Below, in pieces: positions 52,526 through 61,143 of a DNA stretch of 64,000 nucleotides. The notes under the pieces are model-generated. The model searched no databases. It was not told the DNA's origin and was given only the letters and a program-made list of their open reading frames with translations. A program made the translations under genes and the position numbers. Within the stretch, counting starts at the first letter, position 1. Every line of letters starts with the position of its first letter. The DNA is from Candidatus Protochlamydia naegleriophila (GTDB taxonomy: Bacteria; Chlamydiota; Chlamydiia; Chlamydiales; Parachlamydiaceae), in NCBI RefSeq assembly GCF_001499655.1, contig NZ_LN879502.1, positions 310,001 through 374,000 on the forward strand, written 5' to 3'.

Positions 52526-53467
52526 TTAAGCGTAGAGGTGACAGGCTGTGAAATGGCCCGGCTTGACCTCTTTCCAAGCAGGTTTAACGCGTTTGCATAC
52601 GTCCGACGCAAAGGGACAGCGTGTTTGAAAGGGGCAGCCACTAATTGGTTGCAAAAGTGTTGGAATCTCGCCTTTTAATCCAATCGGCTGTTTCTTTAGG
52701 TCTAAAGTTGGAATCGCATCCAATAGGGCTTGCGTATAAGGGTGAAGAGGTTTGGCAAAGAGCGATGAGCTCGGAGCTAGTTCTACAAATGTGCCCAGAT
52801 ACATGATTGCCAATCGATGAGTAAAATGGCGCATGACTCCAAGGTCATGTGAAATTAAAATGTAGCTCAAGCCTAATGTTTGTTGGATGGCTTGCATCAA
52901 ATTGATGAGCTGTCCTTGAACTGAGACATCCAAGGCGGAAAACGGTTCATCACAGACAATTAACTTCGGCTCTAATGCCAAGGCGCGGGCGATGGCAACG
53001 CGCTGTTTTTGCCCGCCGCTCAATTCTTGAGGCAGCCTTTTTGAAAAATGGGCTGGAAGCCCTACCTCGCCCAGCAGCTTTTCGATGACATGTGCCTTCT
53101 CTTTGCCTTTCGCAAGGCCATGAATTTGAAAAGGCTCCCATAAAATCTCTTCGATGGTCATGCAAGGATTGAGAGAGCTTGCAGGATGTTGAAAAATCAT
53201 CTGCACGTGGCGTCGTAAGTGTTTTAAGTCTTTGCCATGCATGTTAAAAATGTCTTGGCTTTCAAATTTGACAGACCCGCCCGTTGGTTCGGTTAAGCGC
53301 AGCAATAGTTTGCCGAGGGTGGATTTGCCGCATCCGCTTTCTCCTCCGAGTCCCAAAATTTCGCCTTGCTTTAGAGTAAAGCAAATAGATTGGACTGCAG
53401 GGATGATTTTCTGTCCCAAACGAAAATGCTTGGATAGATTTTCGACTGTCAATAAATTACCGCTCAT
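52526..53467 (-). CDS. oppF: Oligopeptide ABC importer ATPase OppF
   Basis: One of two ATPases of the Opp peptide importer (313 residues). Walker A GESGCGKST, signature LSGGQKQR, Walker B VCDEPFSALD and H-loop SHDLGV are intact, and the C-terminal Cys-rich extension (CPFQTRCPFASDVCKRV) is typical of Opp/Dpp ATPases, where it binds an Fe-S cluster or metal in relatives. AAAGGAG precedes ATG 53467, which overlaps the oppD stop (ATGA). Last gene of oppABCDF, matching CT198-CT202 of C. trachomatis. Confidence 0.95.
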   Translation of the reverse strand: MSGNLLTVENLSKHFRLGQKIIPAVQSICFTLKQGEILGLGGESGCGKSTLGKLLLRLTEPTGGSVKFESQDIFNMHGKDLKHLRRHVQMIFQHPASSLNPCMTIEEILWEPFQIHGLAKGKEKAHVIEKLLGEVGLPAHFSKRLPQELSGGQKQRVAIARALALEPKLIVCDEPFSALDVSVQGQLINLMQAIQQTLGLSYILISHDLGVMRHFTHRLAIMYLGTFVELAPSSSLFAKPLHPYTQALLDAIPTLDLKKQPIGLKGEIPTLLQPISGCPFQTRCPFASDVCKRVKPAWKEVKPGHFTACHLYA

Positions 53468-54441
53468 GGCTGCTCCTTTCGGAATTTTAACCAACAAGCA
53501 ACAGCTGGATGAGCGTTATCATCAAGTGGAGGAGCCATTTCTTGGCAGATGCGCATGGCGTGAGAGCATCTTGGACCAAAAGCGCAGCCCTTAAGAGAGG
53601 TTGCAAGGGGAGGAGAGCCTGGCAGTGTGAACAAGGGGTGTCCTTGTGATTCAGCCAGGCTTTGCTTGGCTTTGAGTAAGGCTTGTGTATAGGGGTGTTG
53701 CGGGGTTTGAATGAGCCCGCTTAAAGAATTTGACTCGATAATTTGTCCCGCATACATAACCATCAGGCGGTCGCAGCAGCTTGCAGCAACTCCTAAATCA
53801 TGCGTAATGAGTAAGATTGTCATTTTTTGTTCTTTTTGCAGCGATTTAAGAAGCTCTAGTATTTGTGCCTGAATGGTAACGTCGAGTGCGGTCGTAGGCT
53901 CATCGGCAATGACGAGTGAGGGACGGCAGGCCAGCGTCATGGCAATGACGATGCGCTGTTTCATACCGCCACTCATTTCATGAGGATACTGCCTCATGCG
54001 ATGCGATGCGTCGCTTATCCCAACCTTTTGCAGCCACTCAATTCCCATTTGCAAAGCTGCTTGCTTGCTCATGTGTTGATGATGAACTAATCCCTCAATC
54101 AATTGATCGCCTATTCGCTTGGTAGGATTAAGGCTTAAAGAGGGATCTTGGAAAATCAAACCGATCTTTTGACCTCGAATGGTTTGCATCTCTTTTTCCG
54201 ACGCATTTAAGAGATCTTTTTCTTCAAAAAGCACTTTGCCGGACAGGCGATGAGAATTAGTGGGGAAAAGCTTCAACAATGAAAAAGCAGTCAGGCTTTT
54301 GCCGCATCCCGATTCACCGATCAAACCTACGATTTCTCCAGGGTAAAGGCAGAAATTAACCCCTCTTAGGGCGTCGATCGAGCCTTGTGAAGTGGCAAAG
54401 GATAAGCAAAGAGAGCGAACGTCGAGTAGTGGTATTTTCAT
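53464..54441 (-). CDS. oppD: Oligopeptide ABC importer ATPase OppD
   Basis: Second ATPase of the Opp importer (325 residues): Walker A GESGCGKSL, signature MSGGMKQR, Walker B IADEPTTALD, H-loop THDLGV, and the C-terminal motif CAFGPRCSHAMRICQEM with three cysteines. Overlaps both neighbours by four bases, showing a tightly coupled operon. Confidence 0.95.
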   Translation of the reverse strand: MKIPLLDVRSLCLSFATSQGSIDALRGVNFCLYPGEIVGLIGESGCGKSLTAFSLLKLFPTNSHRLSGKVLFEEKDLLNASEKEMQTIRGQKIGLIFQDPSLSLNPTKRIGDQLIEGLVHHQHMSKQAALQMGIEWLQKVGISDASHRMRQYPHEMSGGMKQRIVIAMTLACRPSLVIADEPTTALDVTIQAQILELLKSLQKEQKMTILLITHDLGVAASCCDRLMVMYAGQIIESNSLSGLIQTPQHPYTQALLKAKQSLAESQGHPLFTLPGSPPLATSLKGCAFGPRCSHAMRICQEMAPPLDDNAHPAVACWLKFRKEQP

Positions 54442-55349
54442 AAAGATTCCTGGAGCGACTTATCAAACGTGGCTTTTAATCCCTCACCGATCAAATGAAA
54501 GGCTAGCATGGTCACGCTAATAAAAGCGGCAGGGAAAAGCAAACGCCAGGGATAAAATTGGAGCGCCGGTAAGCCTTCATTCGCCATTGTTCCCCAGCTT
54601 GCCATGGGGGCTTGCACACCAAGGCCTAAAAAACTTAAAAAAGCTTCGGCAAAAATAGCAGAAGGAATGGTCAACGTGAGCGTAACGAGGATTGGTCCAA
54701 CGGCATTTGGCAGAAGGTGTTTGCTCAAAATTCTTCCAAATCCAGCCCCTAAGGCTTGTGCGGCTAGAACATACTCCATTTCTTTGAGTAAAAGAATTTG
54801 TCCGCGCACAATGCGGGCCATAGTGATCCAGCCAAATAACGTGATGGCCAAGATGACGGAAAAAAGGCCGGAACCTAGCACGACCGTAAATAAAATGACG
54901 ATTAATAAGTAGGGAAGAGAGTATACGATATCTGCAAAGCGCATCATGGCTTCATCGATTTTTCCTCCGCAGAATCCCGCTATACCGCCCCAAAGAAGCC
55001 CAACGATCAGATCTATCAAAGCGGCCAAGAGGCCGACGCATAAAGAAATTCGCGCTCCGTACCAGACTCTTGTAAATAGATCGCGTCCAAGGTCATCCGT
55101 TCCAAACCAAAATTGCAGGGATGGAGGCTGATTTTTTAAGGTTAGGTGCGTTGCTTCATAGGCATAATTAGAGAAAAACGGCCCAATAAGCGCGCCTAAT
55201 AAAATGAGAGTGAGAAGCATAAGCCCGCTGATTCCAAGCGAGCTCGATTGAAATCTTTGCCATGCATTCTTGCGCAGTTGACAGTGGGGAGCATCGGAGG
55301 AATCCCAAGCGTTGATAGGGGTGAAGAGAGAGTCATCGATTGTTTGCAT
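54438..55349 (-). CDS. oppC: Oligopeptide ABC importer permease OppC
   Basis: Permease with about six helices (303 residues). A charged N-terminus with an aromatic segment (QRFQSSSLGISGLMLLTLIL) and the binding-protein-dependent EAA loop (EYVLAAQALGAGFGRILSKH then LLPN) are typical. AAGGAGGG lies seven bases before ATG 55349; the longer frame from 55397 lies inside oppB. One base separates it from the oppB stop. Confidence 0.95.
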   Translation of the reverse strand: MQTIDDSLFTPINAWDSSDAPHCQLRKNAWQRFQSSSLGISGLMLLTLILLGALIGPFFSNYAYEATHLTLKNQPPSLQFWFGTDDLGRDLFTRVWYGARISLCVGLLAALIDLIVGLLWGGIAGFCGGKIDEAMMRFADIVYSLPYLLIVILFTVVLGSGLFSVILAITLFGWITMARIVRGQILLLKEMEYVLAAQALGAGFGRILSKHLLPNAVGPILVTLTLTIPSAIFAEAFLSFLGLGVQAPMASWGTMANEGLPALQFYPWRLLFPAAFISVTMLAFHLIGEGLKATFDKSLQESL

Positions 55350-55350
55350 G

Positions 55351-56283
55351 CTAGCCCTCCTTAAAGTGCAAGCGAATGCGCGGATCAATCCAGGCATAAG
55401 CTAAGTCGATCAAAAAAATGGAGAGCATCAATAAACTGCTGTAAAACAGGGTTAACCCCATGATGAGCGGATAATCGCGGTTCATGACGCTATTGACAAA
55501 CCAGCCACCAAGGCCTGGAATGCTGAATATTTTTTCGATCACAAAACTTCCGACTAGGACATTGGCCATGAGTTGCCCTAAGTAACTCAATACGGGCAGC
55601 ATTGCATTGGGCAATGCGTGTGAGGTTACGATTTTATAGGCGGGTAACCCTTTTGCACGGGCGGCCTTAATATAGTCCGTTTGCAGGACTTCGCTTAAGC
55701 TTGCGCGCATGAGGCGTGCAATAAAAGCGGCTGGCAGGGAAGCTAATGCAAGAGATGGGAGCATGCTTTGGGCAAAACTTCCCCAACGGGCTAATGGGAA
55801 TAATCCGAGTTTAATGGCTAAAACATATTGCAACAGCGCTGCCAAGATAAAGCTTGGGACTGACAGGCCCATTGTGGTCCAAAATAGAATCAAATGATCT
55901 TGCCATGCGCCTTTTTTAAGAGCTGCCAGGGAACCGAGCAAAATACCCATTGGCAAAGCGATGCATAAGGCCTCAAGCCCTAATAAAGCTGATACGGGGA
56001 AGCTATCTTGAATTATCTGATTGATCGAGCGGCCGCTATATTTGAGTGAATAGCCTAAATCGCCCTGTAGGAGGGAAAATAAATAGCTGCCATATTGCTG
56101 ATACCATGGGGCATTGAGACCGTGGCTTTCAAGCAGGGCATGATGCATGTCGGCTCGTAACGTTTGCTCTTCGCTAAAAGGATCGCCTGGAATGGCCTTC
56201 ATTAGGATAAAGGTCAAACTGGCAATGATCCAAAGCGAGCACAGCAAATAAGCGAATTTTTTGATGATGTAGGCAAACGACAT
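55351..56283 (-). CDS. oppB: Oligopeptide ABC importer permease OppB
   Basis: Second permease (310 residues, six helices). N-terminal KKFAYLLCSLWIIASLTFIL, the motif GDPFSEEQTL and the EAA loop (TDYIKAARAKGLPAYKIVTS then HALPNAMLPVLSY) are as in OppB/DppB. Starts 14 bp after the oppA stop. With OppC it forms the channel for peptides delivered by OppA. Confidence 0.95.
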   Translation of the reverse strand: MSFAYIIKKFAYLLCSLWIIASLTFILMKAIPGDPFSEEQTLRADMHHALLESHGLNAPWYQQYGSYLFSLLQGDLGYSLKYSGRSINQIIQDSFPVSALLGLEALCIALPMGILLGSLAALKKGAWQDHLILFWTTMGLSVPSFILAALLQYVLAIKLGLFPLARWGSFAQSMLPSLALASLPAAFIARLMRASLSEVLQTDYIKAARAKGLPAYKIVTSHALPNAMLPVLSYLGQLMANVLVGSFVIEKIFSIPGLGGWFVNSVMNRDYPLIMGLTLFYSSLLMLSIFLIDLAYAWIDPRIRLHFKEG

Positions 56284-56297
56284 GTCTATTGCAATTG

Positions 56298-57890
56298 TTA
56301 TGGGGAGTCCAAATACGCCTGTTTAAAGTCTAAATAGCCAAGTTCTGAAAAGTAAACACCTTTGACTTGGGGATGTTTCAAGTAGTTGTATGAACCAAAA
56401 AAGAGAGGGATAATTGGCATCTCTTGGATGAGCACTCCTTCTGCTTTTTTTAAATAGAGCTCTCTTTGATTTGGATTCGTACTCACAAAGGATTGGTTCA
56501 GCAAATCAATGTAGCGTCCATTTTCCCATTGAGTGTTATTAGTCCCATTATCTTTGTATTGGAAGACGGTTAGAAAAGAGATGGGATCGCGGAAATCTGC
56601 ATACCAAGATCCAATGCCAATTTGATAATCCTGTTTTTTTAAACGATCAAAGTAGACCTTGCTTTCACAGGCTTGCAGCTGCACCTTGACCCCAAGGACT
56701 TCTTTCCACTGCTGTTGAGCAACCTGAGCAATTTTATGGGAACGCTCTCCTGTTGCATAGCAGAGTGTGATTGGAGGAATAGTCTGAGAGTTGAGCTGAT
56801 TTTCGGCTAAAGCCTCCTGGAAAAGTTGGCGTGCAAGTTGCCTATTGCCATCTTGAAAAAAAGGCGCGGTTTGCAGCCATAAAGGAGGAATCAGGCCCAA
56901 GGCAGGCTGCTGGTTGCCTTGTAAAACGTGTTCAATCAAGTCATTCCGATTTAAAGCTAATGCAAAGGCATGGCGCATCTTCGGATTATTCAGAGGTGCT
57001 TTGGCAGTATTGATCCGAAAAAGATGGACGCCTGCGGCGGGGCTGATTTGCAAATAGTTCGTCTCCTTTAGGGTCGGTAGTGCATCGGTAGGGATCGTGG
57101 AAAGCGGCGATCCTGTCCATTCGAGCTCCTTATTTTGGAATAGTTGCAGTGCGGTGGGATTGTCTAAAACAATGAAGACCAGCTTGTTGAGACTGACTGC
57201 TGAATGATCCCAATAATGAGCGTTCGGTATCAAGACTAGTTGATTGTGCCGTGACCACTCCTGAAGCTGAAACGGGCCGTTTGTGACAGGCAAGGATGGA
57301 TTTTGATCACCCATTTTTTTCTGTCTTGTGCTTGCATGAACTGGAAAAAAGAAATGGGTAGCTGTAAGATTAAGAAAATAGGGGGTCGGTTGTTCTAGTT
57401 CAACGACGAGTGTTTGCTTGTCGAGGGCGTAAATGCCAACTTCATCCAGGCTGCCTTTGCCTTCCTTGGTCGCTTGGGCTCCCTTTATTACGTACAATTG
57501 ATAGGCATTAGGCGCAGGAAGCTGAGGGGATAATACGCTTTTCCAACTCTTTTCAAAGTCATGAGCTGTGACCGGCTCCCCATTGGACCAGGCACTTGGA
57601 CGGAGCTTAAATGTATATGTTTTTTGATCCGGAGATAAGGAGACAGTTTCAGCAAGTGCTAAAGATGGATTTCCGTCTGGTTGACTGCGCGTCAACCCCT
57701 CATATAAGGCTTGCAGCACCGTTGTTGACGCAAGGTCTCTTGCCTGCCTTGGATCTAAAGTTTGTGGATCTACTTCGCAACTGATATGTAAGATCGATTG
57801 TTGGCCTTCCAAGGGCTCTATTTTTCGATCACAACCTGTGATGGTCAAAATAAGTAATGTAAGGAAAATATAAAAAAACTGTTTCAACAT
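56298..57890 (-). CDS. oppA: Oligopeptide-binding lipoprotein OppA
   Basis: Periplasmic solute-binding protein (family SBP_bac_5, 530 residues) anchored by a lipoprotein signal (MLKQFFYIFLTLLILTITGC; Cys20). It delivers host-derived peptides to OppBC. Family segments include ILHISCEVDPQTLDPRQARD, LYEGLTRSQPDGNPSLALAE, YTFKLRPSAWSNGEPVTAHD and NGPFQLQEWSRHNQLVLIPN. It starts the operon. In C. trachomatis there are several OppA paralogues; only one is in this window. Peptide import fits the amino-acid dependence of an intracellular organism. Confidence 0.95.
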   Translation of the reverse strand: MLKQFFYIFLTLLILTITGCDRKIEPLEGQQSILHISCEVDPQTLDPRQARDLASTTVLQALYEGLTRSQPDGNPSLALAETVSLSPDQKTYTFKLRPSAWSNGEPVTAHDFEKSWKSVLSPQLPAPNAYQLYVIKGAQATKEGKGSLDEVGIYALDKQTLVVELEQPTPYFLNLTATHFFFPVHASTRQKKMGDQNPSLPVTNGPFQLQEWSRHNQLVLIPNAHYWDHSAVSLNKLVFIVLDNPTALQLFQNKELEWTGSPLSTIPTDALPTLKETNYLQISPAAGVHLFRINTAKAPLNNPKMRHAFALALNRNDLIEHVLQGNQQPALGLIPPLWLQTAPFFQDGNRQLARQLFQEALAENQLNSQTIPPITLCYATGERSHKIAQVAQQQWKEVLGVKVQLQACESKVYFDRLKKQDYQIGIGSWYADFRDPISFLTVFQYKDNGTNNTQWENGRYIDLLNQSFVSTNPNQRELYLKKAEGVLIQEMPIIPLFFGSYNYLKHPQVKGVYFSELGYLDFKQAYLDSP

Positions 57891-58045
57891 GCCATTTTAC
57901 CTATTTAAGAAGATCTCAAACTGTGCATAGCTCTCAACAATAGTAGTTATACGAGATTAATATAAAAGTTAAAAGGAAAATGATTTAGACAAATTCTATA
58001 GATTAGTAATATGAATTCTTTAAAAAATAATTGATCGAAATAATC

Positions 58046-58858
58046 ATGAAAAAAGCAATTTGTTGTCCGGTTGGTAATTTGTTTCATTTGCCGAATGAGA
58101 GAAGCGAAGTGATTTCGCAAGCGCTATATGGGTGGCAGGTGCAGGTCTTAGAAGAAGAGGGCCTATTTAGCTTAGCGGAAACCGAAGATGGTTATCAAGG
58201 CTGGATTGAAACGTCCTTACTGCAAGCAGGGGAAGTTGGTGTAGGGCTTAGACGCGCTAAGATCAGGCACAATGCGGCTCATCTGTATTCTACTCCCCAC
58301 GTGAATCGGGAAAAGCCTTTATTGACCCTTCCGTTTGAAGTTGAGCTGCCAGTTGTCTTTGAACCCGCAGAAGAGGATGGGCGGTGGGTTCAGGTTCAAT
58401 TGCTGGGTCAGTTAGGCTGGATTCAAAGAGGGCATCTTTGGATGAATCTATCACACATCGGGTTGAAGGATATGCTGCAATTGAGCCTACAGTTTCTGGG
58501 GCTTCCCTATACGTGGGGCGGTCGCTCAAGCTTTGGCTATGATTGTTCAGGCTTTATACAGATGCTTTTTAAACAAATGGGAATTCTTTTGCCACGCGAT
58601 GCTTCTCAGCAAATTAGATCTCCCTTTTGCAGTCCGGTGGATTGGCAAGAGATCAAGGCTGGCGATCTTTTATTTTTTGGTATGCATCCAGAGGCCATCA
58701 AGCATGTGGGGCTGTATTTGGGAGAGGGGCAGTTGATTCATGCCTCGGTCAAGCCCATTCCTTTGCTGCAGGTATCGTCGATTGAAGAAAAAAGCTTAAT
58801 GGATCGCTTCGCTTTTCGAACGGCTTGCCGCCTGCCTGTGCATGAAAAAGAGCAGTAA
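58046..58858 (+). CDS. NlpC/P60 peptidoglycan endopeptidase with SH3-like domains
   Basis: Cysteine peptidase that cuts peptidoglycan stem peptides (gamma-D-Glu-diaminopimelate bond in relatives). The 270 residues have two SH3-like repeats (about 15-62 and 75-130; VQVLEEEGLFSLAETEDGYQ, RWVQVQLLGQLGWIQRGHLW) and the NlpC domain with Cys167 (FGYDCSGF), His220 (KHVGLYLG) and His232 (LIHAS). There is no obvious signal peptide, as in some chlamydial homologues. It is relevant to the division-septum peptidoglycan of chlamydiae. A TTG at 58031 is an alternative start. The downstream cytidine deaminase lies 9 bp away, probably in the same transcript. Confidence 0.92.
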   Translation: MKKAICCPVGNLFHLPNERSEVISQALYGWQVQVLEEEGLFSLAETEDGYQGWIETSLLQAGEVGVGLRRAKIRHNAAHLYSTPHVNREKPLLTLPFEVELPVVFEPAEEDGRWVQVQLLGQLGWIQRGHLWMNLSHIGLKDMLQLSLQFLGLPYTWGGRSSFGYDCSGFIQMLFKQMGILLPRDASQQIRSPFCSPVDWQEIKAGDLLFFGMHPEAIKHVGLYLGEGQLIHASVKPIPLLQVSSIEEKSLMDRFAFRTACRLPVHEKEQ

Positions 58859-58867
58859 GAGGAAAGT

Positions 58868-59299
58868 ATGAATGTGAGTCTTGATGCAAAGCATCGTTTA
58901 ATAAGGCTGGCTTGCGAGGTACGGAAGCATGCCTACGCTCCTTATTCAAATTATCTCGTTGGAGCCGCGCTTTTAACAAAAGAGGGGGCTATTTTTTCTG
59001 GGTGCAATGTTGAAAATGCCTCTTATGGATTGACGTGTTGTGCAGAAAGAGTGGCCATTTTTAAAGCTGTTTCAGAAAAAGCTTTAGAGTGGTTAGCCAT
59101 GGCTATAGTGACTAAAGATGGTGGGGCGCCTTGCGGGGCCTGCCGCCAAGTCATGAATGAGTTCAATTCCGATCTGCTCGTATTGCTTGGGGATGAAAAG
59201 GGGAATTTGTTAAGGGAAATGACGCTGAAACAGCTTTTACCGGATGCTTTCGGGCCTTATAATCTTAATTTAACCCACGGTTTGAACGCAACCACGTGA
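58868..59299 (+). CDS. cdd: Cytidine deaminase
   Basis: Zinc hydrolase that converts cytidine or deoxycytidine to uridine or deoxyuridine (pyrimidine salvage). The 143 residues match the small homotetrameric type, with the zinc Cys in TCCAERVA (Cys58, catalytic Glu60) and PCGAC (Cys89, Cys92). GAGGAAAG lies just before the ATG. It follows the NlpC/P60 gene by nine bases. Nucleoside salvage fits the dependence on host nucleotides indicated by the NTT genes. Confidence 0.95.
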   Translation: MNVSLDAKHRLIRLACEVRKHAYAPYSNYLVGAALLTKEGAIFSGCNVENASYGLTCCAERVAIFKAVSEKALEWLAMAIVTKDGGAPCGACRQVMNEFNSDLLVLLGDEKGNLLREMTLKQLLPDAFGPYNLNLTHGLNATT

Positions 59300-59343
59300 G
59301 GCTTTTGCAATTATCTAAGGGGTTGGAAGATCCTCACTAGGTT

Positions 59344-59367
59344 AAAAAGGGTGGGGCAACCCACCCT
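59344..59367 (-). terminator. Rho-independent terminator after the decarboxylase gene
   Basis: GGGTGGG-GCAA-CCCACCC is flanked by five A, giving a T-run on the minus strand. It lies 17 bp after the stop at 59384. Confidence 0.85.
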
Positions 59368-59383
59368 CTAACTTTCGCGGCTT

Positions 59384-61051
59384 TTAAGCTTTAACGACTT
59401 TGCCAAGAAGTTCTCCTAAGCGCCGCAGTCCTGGGGAAAAGTCTAATTTATCCAGTTCGATTTCAATGAGATAAAAAGTGCCGCGCTTAGCAAAGGCTTG
59501 CCTAAGAGCTTCATCGAGCTCCTGTTCGGTTTCTACTTTGATTCCTACGCCACCACCTAGGACAGCTGGAATTTGGGTGTAGTTCCAATTTAAAATGTCA
59601 TTATAGCTTCCTTCCAGAAGAGGCCTTTCAGTGCCATATCCGTGATTGTTTAAGATGATAATGACTGGATCTAGCTGATAGCGCACGGCTGCTGATAGTT
59701 CCATGGCGGTCATTTGAAAGCCCCCATCTCCAATGATTCCCACAACGCGCCGTTTCGGATCGGCAAGTTGAGCTCCGATGGCGCCTGGCGTTCCAAATCC
59801 CAAGCTTGCAAAATAAGCGCATGCCAAAAATGAGTCGTGGGAAAGAATCAGGTCTGAGCTTGCAAATAGGCAGTCTCCGACATCGGAAACAATGATATGG
59901 TCGGGTTTTAAATGCGTCTGCAAGCATTCAAACACACGCTTGGTCGTCGTCTTTGCTTCGGGAACTGGAGAGAAGGAGGGCGGAAGCTGAGCATGTCGCG
60001 GTGTATGAAAAGAAGAGTGAGAGCGTTTGAGAGAGAGTGTATTGAGGCCTTTGATATAATCAGTGAGGTTGACGTGATAGTGGTGATGGCCGATCGAAAG
60101 GGAATGACTGTTGGCTACGAGGCGGTGTTCTTGATCGACTTTTGCCGTAAAAATACCTGTGTCGAGATCGTGCATGATGACACCTGCAATTAAGACGCAA
60201 TCGCAGCTTTCGACAAGGTCTATGACTGTTTGACGGCTCATTCCTCCTTGATAGACGCCTGCAAAAAGCGGGTGGTGTTCATCAACCACCGTTTTGCCGA
60301 GCAGGGAAGAGACAATGGGGATTTTATGCTGTTCTGCAAACTGTAATAATTCCTGGCTCAATCCGAAGCGCAGGAGTTCATGCCCAGCCCATATCAGAGG
60401 GCGCTTACAGGTTGATAAAACCTGTTGAGTCTCTTCTAGGGCTTCTTGCAGAGCTTGAGGATTGCTTGATTGATAATGAAAAGGCTCAGGCTCTGCTTTT
60501 GGGGCAATAGGTTGATCGACTAGATTGCGAGGAATCTCAAAGTAAACCGGCTTTTTATAGTCTAAGCATGCTTGAAGGACGCGGTCGATGATGGCTGCTG
60601 CCGTTTCTGGCTGATCCAAGACGCCTTGATCGACGGTGACATGCTTGAAGACCTCTAATTGAGTGCGATCTCCATGAGCTGCAATCGATTTATTAATCAA
60701 GTGATGCAGCGTCGAATGACGTTTGAATTCATCTGTTCCTACCGTTCCTGAAATAACGACTAGGGGGGAATTTTCAACATAGGCTTGTGCCAGCGCATTA
60801 GTAATGTTAATACCAACTCCATAGGTAATGCAAGCAACGCCCAGTCCACGCAGTCTTGCATAGGCATCGGCAGCATAACCGGCTGTATTTTCCCGAGTTG
60901 TATTGATGAATTGAATGGTAGGATGCTGTTCAATGAGCTTATCAAAGCGCAAGACATAATCTCCAGGAACACCGAAAATATGTTCTATTCCAAGTTCCTG
61001 CAAACGGTTGAGCAAATATTGTCCAATGGTTGACTGAGCGGGATGATTCAT
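59384..61051 (-). CDS. pdc: TPP-dependent 2-oxoacid decarboxylase (pyruvate/indolepyruvate decarboxylase type)
   Basis: Cytosolic thiamine-diphosphate enzyme that decarboxylates a 2-oxoacid to an aldehyde. In 555 residues all residues used by Zymomonas pyruvate decarboxylase have counterparts: Asp31 (VPGDYV), Glu54 (TRENTAG), His116-His117 (TLHHLI), the TPP motif GDGG...NN (441-469) and Glu475 (GTERP). The enzyme should therefore be active. Whether pyruvate, indolepyruvate or another oxoacid is used needs comparison of the substrate pocket. No alcohol dehydrogenase lies nearby. CAGGA precedes the ATG, and a clear terminator follows. The family is more usual in yeasts, Zymomonas and plant-associated bacteria, so transfer is possible. 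Confidence 0.9.
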   Translation of the reverse strand: MNHPAQSTIGQYLLNRLQELGIEHIFGVPGDYVLRFDKLIEQHPTIQFINTTRENTAGYAADAYARLRGLGVACITYGVGINITNALAQAYVENSPLVVISGTVGTDEFKRHSTLHHLINKSIAAHGDRTQLEVFKHVTVDQGVLDQPETAAAIIDRVLQACLDYKKPVYFEIPRNLVDQPIAPKAEPEPFHYQSSNPQALQEALEETQQVLSTCKRPLIWAGHELLRFGLSQELLQFAEQHKIPIVSSLLGKTVVDEHHPLFAGVYQGGMSRQTVIDLVESCDCVLIAGVIMHDLDTGIFTAKVDQEHRLVANSHSLSIGHHHYHVNLTDYIKGLNTLSLKRSHSSFHTPRHAQLPPSFSPVPEAKTTTKRVFECLQTHLKPDHIIVSDVGDCLFASSDLILSHDSFLACAYFASLGFGTPGAIGAQLADPKRRVVGIIGDGGFQMTAMELSAAVRYQLDPVIIILNNHGYGTERPLLEGSYNDILNWNYTQIPAVLGGGVGIKVETEQELDEALRQAFAKRGTFYLIEIELDKLDFSPGLRRLGELLGKVVKA

Positions 61052-61143
61052 AATGATTTTCCTGGCTAGTATTTTACGACATGCCTTAAGTTATCAGGAA
61101 AAAAATTATACTCTAAATAAAATTGCAAAAAAACTTTTGAAAG

